DNA from: Phycisphaeraceae bacterium
GTDB lineage: Bacteria; Planctomycetota; Phycisphaerae; Phycisphaerales; Phycisphaeraceae
Direction: 5' to 3'
Assembly: GCA_029260655.1 (NCBI GenBank)
Contig: JAJDCU010000042.1
Location: 1-64,000, forward strand
Length of the DNA stretch: 64,000 nt
Part shown: positions 7,023-15,199 of the stretch, in pieces
Layout of the letters: the number at the start of each line of letters is the position of its first letter
Numbering within the stretch: position 1 is the stretch's first letter
Notes under the pieces: model-generated
Seen by the model: the letters and a program-made list of their open reading frames with translations, nothing else
The model's database searches: none
What the model was told of the DNA's origin: nothing
Position numbers and translations under genes: made by a program

Positions 7023-9902
7023 ATGCGGCACATCTCGTTTAAGCTGGCCGGTCTGGCGGCGCTGCTCGTTTGCCTGGCGGTAAGCTCGCCCGCCTTTAGC
7101 GACGAAGCGCCCCCGCACCTGCCTGCCGACCATACGACGCAAGAGCATGTCGAGGTTGCCGAGGGCGGGGACGCCGAGGCGCAGGTGACGCTGGGCTACG
7201 CCTACGCAACCGGTGACGGCGTGGAGCTGGATTACGTCGAGGCGATCAGGTTGTGGCGTCTCGCCGCCAAGCAGAAAAACAGCCAGGCGATGTACTACCT
7301 GGGCGTGGTTCACACCGGGGGCTACGGGGTGGCGGTTGACGACACCCAGGCCATCAAGTGGTTCCGCCGCTCGGCCAGATACAAGAACCCCGACGCGCAA
7401 AACTACATGGGCTTGGTGTACGCTTCGGGTTCTGGGGTCACCCGGGATAACGCCGAGGCCGTCCGATGGTACCGCCTGGCGGCCAAGCAGAAGAACGCCA
7501 ATGGGCAGCGCAACCTCGGCTATATGTATGCCGCGGGTCTTGGCGTGACCCAGGACCATCACGAGGCCGTCCGGCTGTTCCGTCTCTCGGCTAAGCAGAA
7601 GAACGCTCAGGCTCAGTATTATCTAGCGGGGATGTATGTGGCGGGTTGGGGTGTTGCGCAGGACGACGCGGAAGCGGTCAAGTGGTACCGCCAGGCGGCC
7701 GCCCAGCAACTCGCCGATGCGCAGTTCGCTCTGGGTCAGATGTATGAGCTCGGCCGGGGGGTTGCGCCGGACTTGGGCGCCGCGGCGGCCTGGTACCAAC
7801 TCGCCGCCGACCAGGGACACATCGACGGCCAGCGCACGCTTGGCATCATGTATGACGAAGGCATCGGCGTTGACGAGGATAACCTTGAGGCGCTGAAGCG
7901 GTACCGCCAGGCCGCGGCGCAGGGCGACGGGATGTCGATGCACCATATCGGTTTGATCTACGGGACCGGGGACGGCGTGCCGCTGGACGACGCCGAGGCC
8001 GTCAGGTGGTATCGCATGTCCGCCGAGACGGGCTACGCCCGGGCGCAAAGCGACTTGGGCTTCCGTTACGACACAGGCCGAGGTGTTAAAGCCGACCACG
8101 TCGAGGCGCTGAAGTGGTACCGTCTGGCCGCCGAGCAGGGCGATGCGATGGCTCAGCACAATGTGGGCGTCTATTACGACACCGGCGAGACCGTGCCACA
8201 GGACCTGAAAGAGGCCATCAAGTGGTACCGCCTGGCCGCCGAGCAGGGGTATGCGGGAGCACAGCACAACCTCGGGATCATGTACGACAACGGTAGTGGG
8301 GTGCTTATGAATAAGGCTGTGGCGGTGAAGTGGTACCGCCTGGCCGCCGAACAAGGCCTGATGGATTCGCAGTACAACCTCGGCAACATGTACCTCAAGG
8401 GCGAGGGGGTGTTGGCCAACGCGGCCGAGTCGGTGAAGTGGTACCGGCTTGCCGCCGAGCAGGGGGATATGGAATCGCAGTTCCATCTGGGCTACAGCTA
8501 CGACCACGGCGAAGGTGTGCAGGCGGATATCCGCGAGGCGCTCAAGTGGTACAAGCTGGCGGCCCGTCAGGGGCATCTTGATTCGCAGCTCAGTCTGGGG
8601 CGCATCTACCAGGAGGGCCTGGGTGTCCCCATCAATGTGGCCGAGGCCTCGCGGTGGTATCGGCTTGCGGCGGATCAGGGCGACACCCAGGCGCGGAATC
8701 AGCTGGGGCTCATCAGCGTGGCCGGCGAGGACCCGATGGAAGACCCCGAGACCGGGGTCGAAAGGATCATCGCCGACGCCAACAACGGGGACCCGATCGC
8801 GCAGAACAGCCTGGGCATGCTGTATTTTGACGGCCAGGGCATCGAGAAGGATTACGTGAAAGCCACGGAATGGTTCAAGCTCGCAGCGGCTCAAGGAAAC
8901 GCCACCGCACAGAATAATCTGGGCCTTTCCTATGTCCGTGGCGAAGGCGTCAAGAAGGACCTCGCCAAAGCGATCAAATGGTTTCAGTTCGCGGCCTTCC
9001 AGGGGTTTGTCGAGGGGCAGTTCAATCTCGGCACAGTCTATGAAGCGGGGAACGGGCAGACCATTGATCATGAAAAGGCGGCGCGCTGGTTCCGGCTGGC
9101 CGCGGATCAGGGCCACGCACAGGCGCAGTACAGGCTTGGCATGATGTACATGAAAGGCCGGGGCGTGAAGCGGGACCAGGCCCAGGCCGCCATATGGTTT
9201 CGTCAAGCGTCCGATCAAGGGCACGTTCAAGCGCAGACCGCGCTCGGCGCGTTATATGGCGCCGGCCGGGGCGTGACCGAGGACATCGCCGAGGCCGTGA
9301 AATGGCACCGCCAGGCGGCCGAGCAGGGGGCGGTCACGTCGCAGTTCGTCCTTGGACATTATTTCCGGCTTGGGCTTGGCGGCGAAAAGGACCAGGCCCA
9401 GGCGGCGCGGTGGTACCGCATGGCCGGGGAGGCGGGACACACGCAAGCACAATTCCAGCTCGGCCTGATGTACAACAAAGGATCGGGCGTGGAGCTGGAT
9501 CATTCACAAGCCGTCAAGTGGTTCCGTCTCGCCGCGGAACAGGACCACGCTCAGGCGCAGTTCTCGCTGGCGGTCTTACTGGATAAGGGCCGGGGGATCA
9601 CCAAGGACGAGTTCGAGGCTTTCGATTGGTACCGCCGCTCGGCTGAATCGGGTGAGCCCACCGCGCAGTTCAACCTGGCGGCCAAGTACCGTATCGGCTC
9701 AGGTGTGTCGCAGGACCCCGTGCTTGCCTATGCCTGGTATTCGATTGCCCGCAAGTCCCACGGCAAGCTTGGCCAGCAAGCCGAGCAGGCGATCCAGGGG
9801 CTCAAGCAAACCATGGCGGATATCCAGGTCCGCCGTGCGGAGATCATCTCAAAAGAGATAGCCTCACGCATACGGTTCGGACCGGATGATCAGCAGCGTT
9901 AA
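7023..9902 (+). CDS. secreted Sel1-repeat (SLR/TPR-like) protein
   Basis: About 959 residues: a signal peptide (MRHISFKLAGLAALLVCLAV..., cleavage near AFSDEA) and then roughly 24 Sel1-like repeats of 36 residues, each centred on A-V-K-W-Y-R-L-A-A-E-Q-G, running almost to the C-terminus. Sel1 repeats form alpha-solenoids that act as protein-binding scaffolds; partners are unknown. One repeat around residues 565-590 is degenerate (AGEDPMEDPETGVERI). The start at 7023 is preferred over an upstream GTG-type extension to 6954 because it begins a proper signal peptide. At DNA level the repeats are similar enough to allow recombination that changes copy number. The antisense open frames over this gene are a by-product of the periodic sequence. 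Confidence 0.88.
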   Translation: MRHISFKLAGLAALLVCLAVSSPAFSDEAPPHLPADHTTQEHVEVAEGGDAEAQVTLGYAYATGDGVELDYVEAIRLWRLAAKQKNSQAMYYLGVVHTGGYGVAVDDTQAIKWFRRSARYKNPDAQNYMGLVYASGSGVTRDNAEAVRWYRLAAKQKNANGQRNLGYMYAAGLGVTQDHHEAVRLFRLSAKQKNAQAQYYLAGMYVAGWGVAQDDAEAVKWYRQAAAQQLADAQFALGQMYELGRGVAPDLGAAAAWYQLAADQGHIDGQRTLGIMYDEGIGVDEDNLEALKRYRQAAAQGDGMSMHHIGLIYGTGDGVPLDDAEAVRWYRMSAETGYARAQSDLGFRYDTGRGVKADHVEALKWYRLAAEQGDAMAQHNVGVYYDTGETVPQDLKEAIKWYRLAAEQGYAGAQHNLGIMYDNGSGVLMNKAVAVKWYRLAAEQGLMDSQYNLGNMYLKGEGVLANAAESVKWYRLAAEQGDMESQFHLGYSYDHGEGVQADIREALKWYKLAARQGHLDSQLSLGRIYQEGLGVPINVAEASRWYRLAADQGDTQARNQLGLISVAGEDPMEDPETGVERIIADANNGDPIAQNSLGMLYFDGQGIEKDYVKATEWFKLAAAQGNATAQNNLGLSYVRGEGVKKDLAKAIKWFQFAAFQGFVEGQFNLGTVYEAGNGQTIDHEKAARWFRLAADQGHAQAQYRLGMMYMKGRGVKRDQAQAAIWFRQASDQGHVQAQTALGALYGAGRGVTEDIAEAVKWHRQAAEQGAVTSQFVLGHYFRLGLGGEKDQAQAARWYRMAGEAGHTQAQFQLGLMYNKGSGVELDHSQAVKWFRLAAEQDHAQAQFSLAVLLDKGRGITKDEFEAFDWYRRSAESGEPTAQFNLAAKYRIGSGVSQDPVLAYAWYSIARKSHGKLGQQAEQAIQGLKQTMADIQVRRAEIISKEIASRIRFGPDDQQR

Positions 9903-10014
9903 GCTACTGGCATCCACCGGTCGTGCATGGAGACGGGGCTGATGCGTGACGGGTCTAAAATCAATCCTGCGAAAACAATCCTCTCCCTGTATCGGTGGTA
10001 GAGTATCCGTCGAT

Positions 10015-10617
10015 ATGGGTGCAACCCTCCCCTTACACAACACGCGCCCCGGCGGTCAGGTCGAACTGATCGCTAACGAAGAGCATCTCCAGCGAGTCGT
10101 GATCGACGGCATGCTCAAGGCCGAGGTCAGCCTGGACATCATGACGGCGGACTTCAAGGCGATGTTGATACCGTCCCCCATGAGCCGCAGCAGGAGCGCG
10201 CCGTCGATCGTGCATCACCTGATCAAGTTGGCGCAGAAGGGTGTGGAGGTCCGGTTGATGCATTCGGGGGTGCCCAGCGGCCCGGCTCTGCGGGAATTGA
10301 AGAAGCTGATGCCCAAGTTAGGCGGCGGCATTTCCGGGGCCGGCAATCTGATTATCCGGCGGTGCCCGCGCCTGCACGCCAAGACGGTGATCGTTGATGC
10401 CTGCGCGATGTACCTGGGGTCTGCCAACCTCACCGGTGCGGGCCTTGGCGCGAAGTCGGCGGGCCGACGCAACTTCGAAATCGGGCTGTGGACGCATGGA
10501 TCATCTCTGATCGACGCGGTGCTTCAGCAGTTCAATACGCTCTGGGAAGGTGAGCGATGCCGGGACTGTCAACGCAAAGATATCTGCCCGGTTCCACTGG
10601 AAGAGCCGATTCTGTAA
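10015..10617 (+). CDS. phospholipase D-fold protein with one HKD motif
   Basis: About 200 residues with a PLD-like domain. The motif HAKTVIVD (HxKx4D) is followed by YLGSANLTGAGLG and FEIGLWT, the pattern of PLDc_2 nuclease/phosphatase relatives. Only one HKD motif is present, so an active enzyme would have to dimerise, as in Nuc. The C-terminus has CRDCQRKDIC, a CxxCx4C cluster that could bind zinc or a cluster; this is unusual for the family. No signal peptide is obvious, and the substrate (nucleic acid or phospholipid) is unknown. The ATG at 10015 is preferred; an in-frame GTG at 9946 would add 23 residues of unconvincing sequence. Confidence 0.75.
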   Translation: MGATLPLHNTRPGGQVELIANEEHLQRVVIDGMLKAEVSLDIMTADFKAMLIPSPMSRSRSAPSIVHHLIKLAQKGVEVRLMHSGVPSGPALRELKKLMPKLGGGISGAGNLIIRRCPRLHAKTVIVDACAMYLGSANLTGAGLGAKSAGRRNFEIGLWTHGSSLIDAVLQQFNTLWEGERCRDCQRKDICPVPLEEPIL

Positions 10618-10661
10618 TGACTTAGATAGGGTCGACCTCCCCCGGTGGGCAGCAGGTCTAT

Positions 10662-10690
10662 TTGACACTGAGTCTCAATTAGGATATTAT
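10662..10690 (+). promoter_or_regulatory. sigma70-type promoter with overlapping Fur-like box
   Basis: TTGACA at 10662-10667 and TATTAT at 10685-10690 are separated by 17 bases, an almost ideal promoter. The -35 box is embedded in a 17-base dyad, TTGACACTGAGTCTCAA (10662-10678), whose core matches the Fur 7-1-7 pattern TGATAAT-N-ATTATCA at 10 of 14 positions. It lies 35 bases upstream of the iron transporter operon, so iron-dependent repression by Fur is the natural inference. Confidence 0.7.
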
Positions 10691-10724
10691 CGCGTTTCCG
10701 AAATCGACCTATGAACAGGAGCGC

Positions 10725-11750
10725 ATGATGTCGACTATCTCCCTGCGGCGAGCGGTTCGTCTGGCGTCTGTAATCATCTTGGCGACGGCGGCGGTGTGTT
10801 GTGTCAGCCAGACCCGTGCTGACGAACTGGTGCTCTACTCCGGCCGAAGCAAGGCGCTGGTGGACCCGGTGGTGAAGATGTTCACCGAGGCGACCGGCAT
10901 CGAGGTCGCGATCAAGTACGGCAAGACGGCGCAGCTTGCCGTTGCGATACAAGAAGAAGGCGAGCACAGCCCGGCCGATGTCTTCTGGTCCCAGGACGCC
11001 GGGGCGCTCGGTGCGCTGGTGAGCGCCGGGATGTTGGCCGAGGTGGACGAGCAGACGCTTACGCTCATCCCGCAGGCCTACCGCGGGGACGACGGCCTGT
11101 GGGTTGCGACCTCCGGTCGGGCGCGGGTGCTGGCGTATTCATCTTTACGTGTGTCAGACGACGCCCTGCCGGCCAGCGTGTTCGACCTGACCGACCCGCA
11201 GTACAAAGGCAAGGTCGGGTGGGCGCCGACCAACGCCTCGTTCCAGTCGTTCGTCACGGCGATGCGTAAGACCCACGGCCAGGACGCGACGCGCGCCTGG
11301 CTTAATGGCATGATCGCCAATGATGCCCAGGTCTATCCAAAGAACACCGCGATCATCCAGGGCATCGCCGCCGGCGAGGTCGACTACGGTCTTCCCAACC
11401 ACTACTACCTCCTGCGTTTCAAGGCCCAGGACGAGGACTTCCCGGTCGAGCAGACGGCCTTTTCGGCGCAGGACATCGGGAACCTGGTCAACGTCGCAGG
11501 AGTCGGCATCCTCAAGACCAGCGCACGGCAGGAGGCGGCGCAGGCTTTCGTGGCGTATCTGCTCTCGCCCCAGGCCCAGCAGTTCTTTGTCAGTGAAACG
11601 TTCGAGTATCCCGTGGTCAACGAAGTGGCGCCCAGCGCCGGGCTCATCCCGTCGGACACCCTGCAAGGCGAAGCGCCGGCGGTCGACTTAGGCTCGCTGG
11701 AAGACCTGCGGGGAACCCTTGACCTGCTAACGGAGGTCGGTCTGCGATAA
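10725..11750 (+). CDS. iron(III) ABC transporter substrate-binding protein
   Basis: A 341-residue periplasmic binding protein of the FbpA/FutA (iron(III)) family. A signal peptide of about 34 residues ends near TRADEL, and the mature part starts with LVLYSGRSKALVDPVVKMF, typical of the family. The adjacent tyrosines in LPNHYYLLRF match the conserved Tyr-Tyr pair that coordinates ferric iron in FbpA. It would deliver Fe3+ to the permease encoded next. The ATG at 10725 (or the one directly after) follows AGGAG. The gene heads a three-gene operon and is preceded by a promoter overlapping a Fur-like site, which supports iron as substrate. Confidence 0.9.
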   Translation: MMSTISLRRAVRLASVIILATAAVCCVSQTRADELVLYSGRSKALVDPVVKMFTEATGIEVAIKYGKTAQLAVAIQEEGEHSPADVFWSQDAGALGALVSAGMLAEVDEQTLTLIPQAYRGDDGLWVATSGRARVLAYSSLRVSDDALPASVFDLTDPQYKGKVGWAPTNASFQSFVTAMRKTHGQDATRAWLNGMIANDAQVYPKNTAIIQGIAAGEVDYGLPNHYYLLRFKAQDEDFPVEQTAFSAQDIGNLVNVAGVGILKTSARQEAAQAFVAYLLSPQAQQFFVSETFEYPVVNEVAPSAGLIPSDTLQGEAPAVDLGSLEDLRGTLDLLTEVGLR

Positions 11751-11821
11751 CCGAGACGACAAGAAACAACCGCCGCCCGCCTTGGTACCTCGTAACGCCC
11801 GCGCTGCTGTGTGGGCTGGCT

Positions 11822-13321
11822 GTGTTGCTGCCGCTTGGGTACCTGGTCGTGCGTTCGCTGGGCGCGGATGCGGCGCAGGTGGCGCGGGTTGTTTTTCGCC
11901 GGCAGAGCCTCGAACAGTTGACCAACACGATGCTGCTGGGCGCCGCGGTGGTGGGGGTGACGACCTTGTTGGCGGTCCCAGCGGCGTGGCTGACCAGCCG
12001 GACCGACCTGCCGATGAAGCGCTTCTTTGCGCTGGCGATGGTGCTGCCGTTGGCGATCCCCGGTTACCTGATGGCGTACACGCTGCTGTCGCTTGGCGGG
12101 GACTATGGTGCGGTGTTCCACATGACCGGGGTGAGCGTCCCGAGGCTGCGCGGGTTTACCGGGTCGGTGGTGGCGCTGAGCGTTTACAACTTCCCGTACA
12201 TGCTCTTGAATCTGCGGGCCGGGCTCAGCGGGTATGACACGTCGCTGGAAGAAATCGCCCGTTCGCTTGGCCAGCGTCCGGCGCGGGTGTTCTTTTCCGT
12301 GGTGCTGCCGCAGCTTTGGCCTTCGATACTCGCCGGCGCGCTTTTGGTCAGCCTGCACGTCATCACCGACTTCGGGGTGGTCAGCCTGATGGGTTACGAG
12401 ACGTTCAGCTTCGCGCTGTACAACGCCTACGTCGGGGCGTACGGCACGTCGGGCGCGGCGCCGATCGCGCTGATGATGATGGCGCTTGCGGGGGTGTTCA
12501 TCGTCGCCGAGGTCTGGCTGCTCCGCCGTGTCATTTTGACCCGGGCCGGCGCGGGGGTCGCACGGGTGCGTCGACCACTAGGGCTAAGGCGTTGGAAGGT
12601 CCCGGCCGTGGGTTTCCTAACGGTCATCCTGGCCATCAGCGTGGTTACCCCGGCATGCACGATCATCTACTGGGCGCGTCAGGCGGACCTGGCTGAGAGC
12701 TGGCGGTCGCTCAGCGGCGCGGTGGTTGATTCGCTGTCGGTCAGCGCCCCGGCTGCGCTGGCGGCGACGCTGCTGGCGCTGCCGATCGCCTATATGGCAA
12801 GGCGCTATCCTTCCCGGCTCTCCGCCGGGCTCGAACGGCTAAGCTTCCTGGGCTACGCCACGCCCTCGCTGGCTTTTGCGCTGGGCCTGCTGGTCGTGAC
12901 GCTGCGGGTCGTGCCGGGGCTGTACCAGACGGCGTTCGTGCTGGTATACGCTTACAGCCTGCACTTTTTGGCCGAGGCCGTCGGCCCGATACGCGCCGGG
13001 CTCTTCCAGGCCAACCCCAGGCTCGAAGAGGCTTCGCGCGCGTTAGGCTACGGCCCGATTTCGACCTTCACGCGCGTGACGCTACCCTTGCTGCGGCCGG
13101 GGCTGATCGTCAGCCTGTCGCTGGTATTTCTCTCGGCGATGAAAGAGCTGCCGCTGACCATGCTCCTGGCGCCGCCGGGCTTCGAGACCTTGTCCATGAA
13201 TATCTGGCAATCCACCGAAGAAGCGTCCTACGCACAGGCCGCCCCGTACGCGCTTTGCGTGTTGGCGATCTCGTCGTTGTTCGTCGGTGTGCTGCTGTTT
13301 AACGAGCGGAGGATGTCGTGA
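11822..13321 (+). CDS. iron(III) ABC transporter permease (FbpB-like)
   Basis: A 499-residue or longer inner-membrane permease with two fused permease halves, each with a binding-protein-dependent transport (EAA-like) loop: EEIARSLGQRPARVFFSVVLPQL and EEASRALGYGPISTFTRVTLPLL. About twelve transmembrane segments are visible. The coordinates given begin at a GTG, but this cuts into the first membrane helix. The frame stays open upstream to a stop at 11720, and the sequence from 11747 (an ATA codon overlapping the stop of the preceding gene, with GGAGG ten bases upstream) encodes TETTRNNRRPPWYLVTPALL, a natural N-terminus. The true start is therefore probably further upstream and non-standard. 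The 3' end overlaps the ATPase gene by four bases. Confidence 0.88.
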   Translation: MLLPLGYLVVRSLGADAAQVARVVFRRQSLEQLTNTMLLGAAVVGVTTLLAVPAAWLTSRTDLPMKRFFALAMVLPLAIPGYLMAYTLLSLGGDYGAVFHMTGVSVPRLRGFTGSVVALSVYNFPYMLLNLRAGLSGYDTSLEEIARSLGQRPARVFFSVVLPQLWPSILAGALLVSLHVITDFGVVSLMGYETFSFALYNAYVGAYGTSGAAPIALMMMALAGVFIVAEVWLLRRVILTRAGAGVARVRRPLGLRRWKVPAVGFLTVILAISVVTPACTIIYWARQADLAESWRSLSGAVVDSLSVSAPAALAATLLALPIAYMARRYPSRLSAGLERLSFLGYATPSLAFALGLLVVTLRVVPGLYQTAFVLVYAYSLHFLAEAVGPIRAGLFQANPRLEEASRALGYGPISTFTRVTLPLLRPGLIVSLSLVFLSAMKELPLTMLLAPPGFETLSMNIWQSTEEASYAQAAPYALCVLAISSLFVGVLLFNERRMS

Positions 13322-14397
13322 AAGACCCGCTGCTTTGCGCGCACAACCTGACCAAGACGTTCCCGGGATGTGATTCGCCGGTGATCCGTGATGTCTCGTT
13401 TTGCGTCTACCCCGGGGAGGTGCTCACGCTCGTCGGGCCGTCCGGCTGCGGCAAGACGACCACCCTGCGCACGATCATGGGCTTCGAGCAGGCGGACGTA
13501 GGCGAGGTCAAGTACGGCGAGACGCTCCTGCAGGGCGGCGGCCGGTTTGTTCCGCCCGAGCAGCGCAAGATCGGTTTTGTCTTCCAGGACTACGCCTTGT
13601 TCCCGCACCTGTCTGTTTTGCGGAACGTGATGTTCGGGATCCAGGGCGTCCCCAAGGCCCGTAAGCGCGCGATAGCGACCGAGGTACTGTGGATGCTCGG
13701 ACTCGCCGGGTTGGAAGACCGCAGGCCCCACGACCTCTCCGGCGGTCAGCAGCAGCGCGTCGCGCTTGCGCGCGCGATCGCGCCGGGCGCGCGGGTCGTG
13801 CTGCTCGATGAACCGTTTAGCAGCCTCGACCCCGACACCCGCCACACGATCCGTGGCGAAGTCCGCATGCTCGCCGAGCGCGCGAAGATGGCCGTGGTGC
13901 TCGTCACCCACGACCAGGAGGAAGCCCTCTCGACCGCCGACCGGCTGGCGGTGATGCGCAACGGGATGATCGAGCAGCTTGGGCCGCCTGAGTTCGTCTA
14001 CAACCACCCGGCGAACAAGTTCGTCGCCCAGTTCCTCGGCCGGACCAACCTGATCGAATGCCGGGCCGATGGCAAAGTGGGCGACACGCCGCTTGGCAAG
14101 ATCGAATTGAACAGCGAAGCCGCCGGAGCGGTGACACTGTCTCTGAGGCCTGAACACATCGAGCTACATAAACCGATCGAAGGAAAGCCGACAGGCAAGG
14201 TGATCGCCCGTGAGTTTAAGGGCCACGACATGACCTACCACGTCCGGCTCGGTTCCGCCGAATACCTCGTTCAGACCGATGCCCACTGCCGGTTCGACGT
14301 CGGCGACCCCGCCACGCTTAAGCCCCGCACCCCCGCCGCCATCGTCGACGACTCGCGAGCCGAACCCACGAAAAATATTCGCCTGCCCCTGGCGTAG
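13318..14397 (+). CDS. iron(III) ABC transporter ATP-binding protein (FbpC-like)
   Basis: A 359-residue ATPase subunit that energises the permease encoded just upstream. Visible motifs are Walker A GPSGCGKT (40-47), the Q-loop at Gln90 (FVFQDYALFPHLS), the signature LSGGQQQR (140-147), Walker B VVLLDEP (160-166) and the switch histidine in LVTHDQEEA. The C-terminal third (from about 240) is a TOBE-type regulatory domain (LSLRPEHIELHKP). The start is GTG, overlapping the permease stop in GTGA, which indicates translational coupling. Order binding protein, permease, ATPase is the usual iron-transport operon. Confidence 0.9.
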   Translation: MKDPLLCAHNLTKTFPGCDSPVIRDVSFCVYPGEVLTLVGPSGCGKTTTLRTIMGFEQADVGEVKYGETLLQGGGRFVPPEQRKIGFVFQDYALFPHLSVLRNVMFGIQGVPKARKRAIATEVLWMLGLAGLEDRRPHDLSGGQQQRVALARAIAPGARVVLLDEPFSSLDPDTRHTIRGEVRMLAERAKMAVVLVTHDQEEALSTADRLAVMRNGMIEQLGPPEFVYNHPANKFVAQFLGRTNLIECRADGKVGDTPLGKIELNSEAAGAVTLSLRPEHIELHKPIEGKPTGKVIAREFKGHDMTYHVRLGSAEYLVQTDAHCRFDVGDPATLKPRTPAAIVDDSRAEPTKNIRLPLA

Positions 14398-14434
14398 TGT
14401 TTCTTCGGTGTTGATTCTTATGTGGCGATCCGAG

Positions 14435-14454
14435 CCGCCGTGCCCCCACGGCGG
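14435..14454. terminator. hairpin between convergent genes
   Basis: CCGCCGTG-CCCC-CACGGCGG forms a perfect 8-base-pair stem with a four-base loop. It sits between the end of the iron transporter operon and the convergent acetyltransferase gene. No T-tract follows, so it may be a terminator aided by Rho or only a structural element. Confidence 0.4.
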
Positions 14455-14511
14455 ACCGCGTCGGGGGCGACGTAGCTCTGATACGGATCACAGTTAATTC
14501 TCGCGCGTAGC

Positions 14512-15015
14512 TTACACCTTCAGCTTCCAGAACCGGTGCGGGATGCCGTCGTCGTGGTAGCCGTAGTCGGTGTAGAGCTTCTGCGCCGCCGGGTTGTCGT
14601 CTCGGACTTCCAGCGTCACCGCGCAGCAGCCAAGTGATTTAGCCTTCGCCGTCACCGCGTCCAACAGCAAACGCCCGACCCCTGACCTACGCGCGCCGGG
14701 CACAACCGCCAGGTCGTGGATGTTGATCAACGGCTTTGCAGCGAATGTCGAGAAGCCCAGGAAACAGTTGGCGATCCCCACCGCCTCACCCCCGCAAATC
14801 TCACCGCTATCTTCTGGGTCACCGCGGTACGCCAGGAACACAAACGCAGCCGGGTGCGCACGAAGCCCCGGCACCAGATTTTCTTTCACGTCCGCCGACA
14901 TCGGCTTGCCGCCGCCCATCGGGTCCTGCGCATAGGCGTCCAGCATCGCCACAAGATCCGACCGGTGGCGTGGGTCGTCGAGGTTGGCCTGGAGGATCGT
15001 GATCGCTTGGGTCAT
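14512..15015 (-). CDS. GNAT family N-acetyltransferase
   Basis: A 167-residue GNAT protein. The core strand IHDLAVVPGARRSGVGRLLLDAV contains the acetyl-CoA loop (R-R-S-G-V-G), and CCAVTLEVRDDNPAAQKLYTDYGY is the usual C-terminal segment. The substrate is unknown; small-molecule or protein amine acetylation are both possible. The ATG at 15015 is preferred over an upstream TTG at 15036. It faces the iron transporter operon and is divergent from the channel gene. Confidence 0.85.
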   Translation of the reverse strand: MTQAITILQANLDDPRHRSDLVAMLDAYAQDPMGGGKPMSADVKENLVPGLRAHPAAFVFLAYRGDPEDSGEICGGEAVGIANCFLGFSTFAAKPLINIHDLAVVPGARRSGVGRLLLDAVTAKAKSLGCCAVTLEVRDDNPAAQKLYTDYGYHDDGIPHRFWKLKV

Positions 15016-15199
15016 GCCGTCAGTATAGATACCCAACGTAAGCGGGGTGAATGAGACCCCAGCGGGCTCACGGCCAGGCTGCGGGGAGGTTCAGCAGTAG
15101 GAGTCGGTCGGGCACGCCCAAGACCGATAAGTCGACGGCGGCTCAACCGGGACCCGGTATCGCCCGACACCCTCTGTAGGAGACCGGTGCCGGCGTTCG

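Noticed and set aside
7623-9230. 535-codon open frame antisense to the Sel1-repeat gene
   Set aside because: It arises from the periodic codons of the repeats; the translation is itself a mirrored repeat with no domain, and the sense frame has a signal peptide and clear Sel1 units.
7170-9740. CRISPR-like periodicity
   Set aside because: The 108-base period is in frame and encodes 36-residue Sel1 repeats; there are no short identical repeats with unique spacers.
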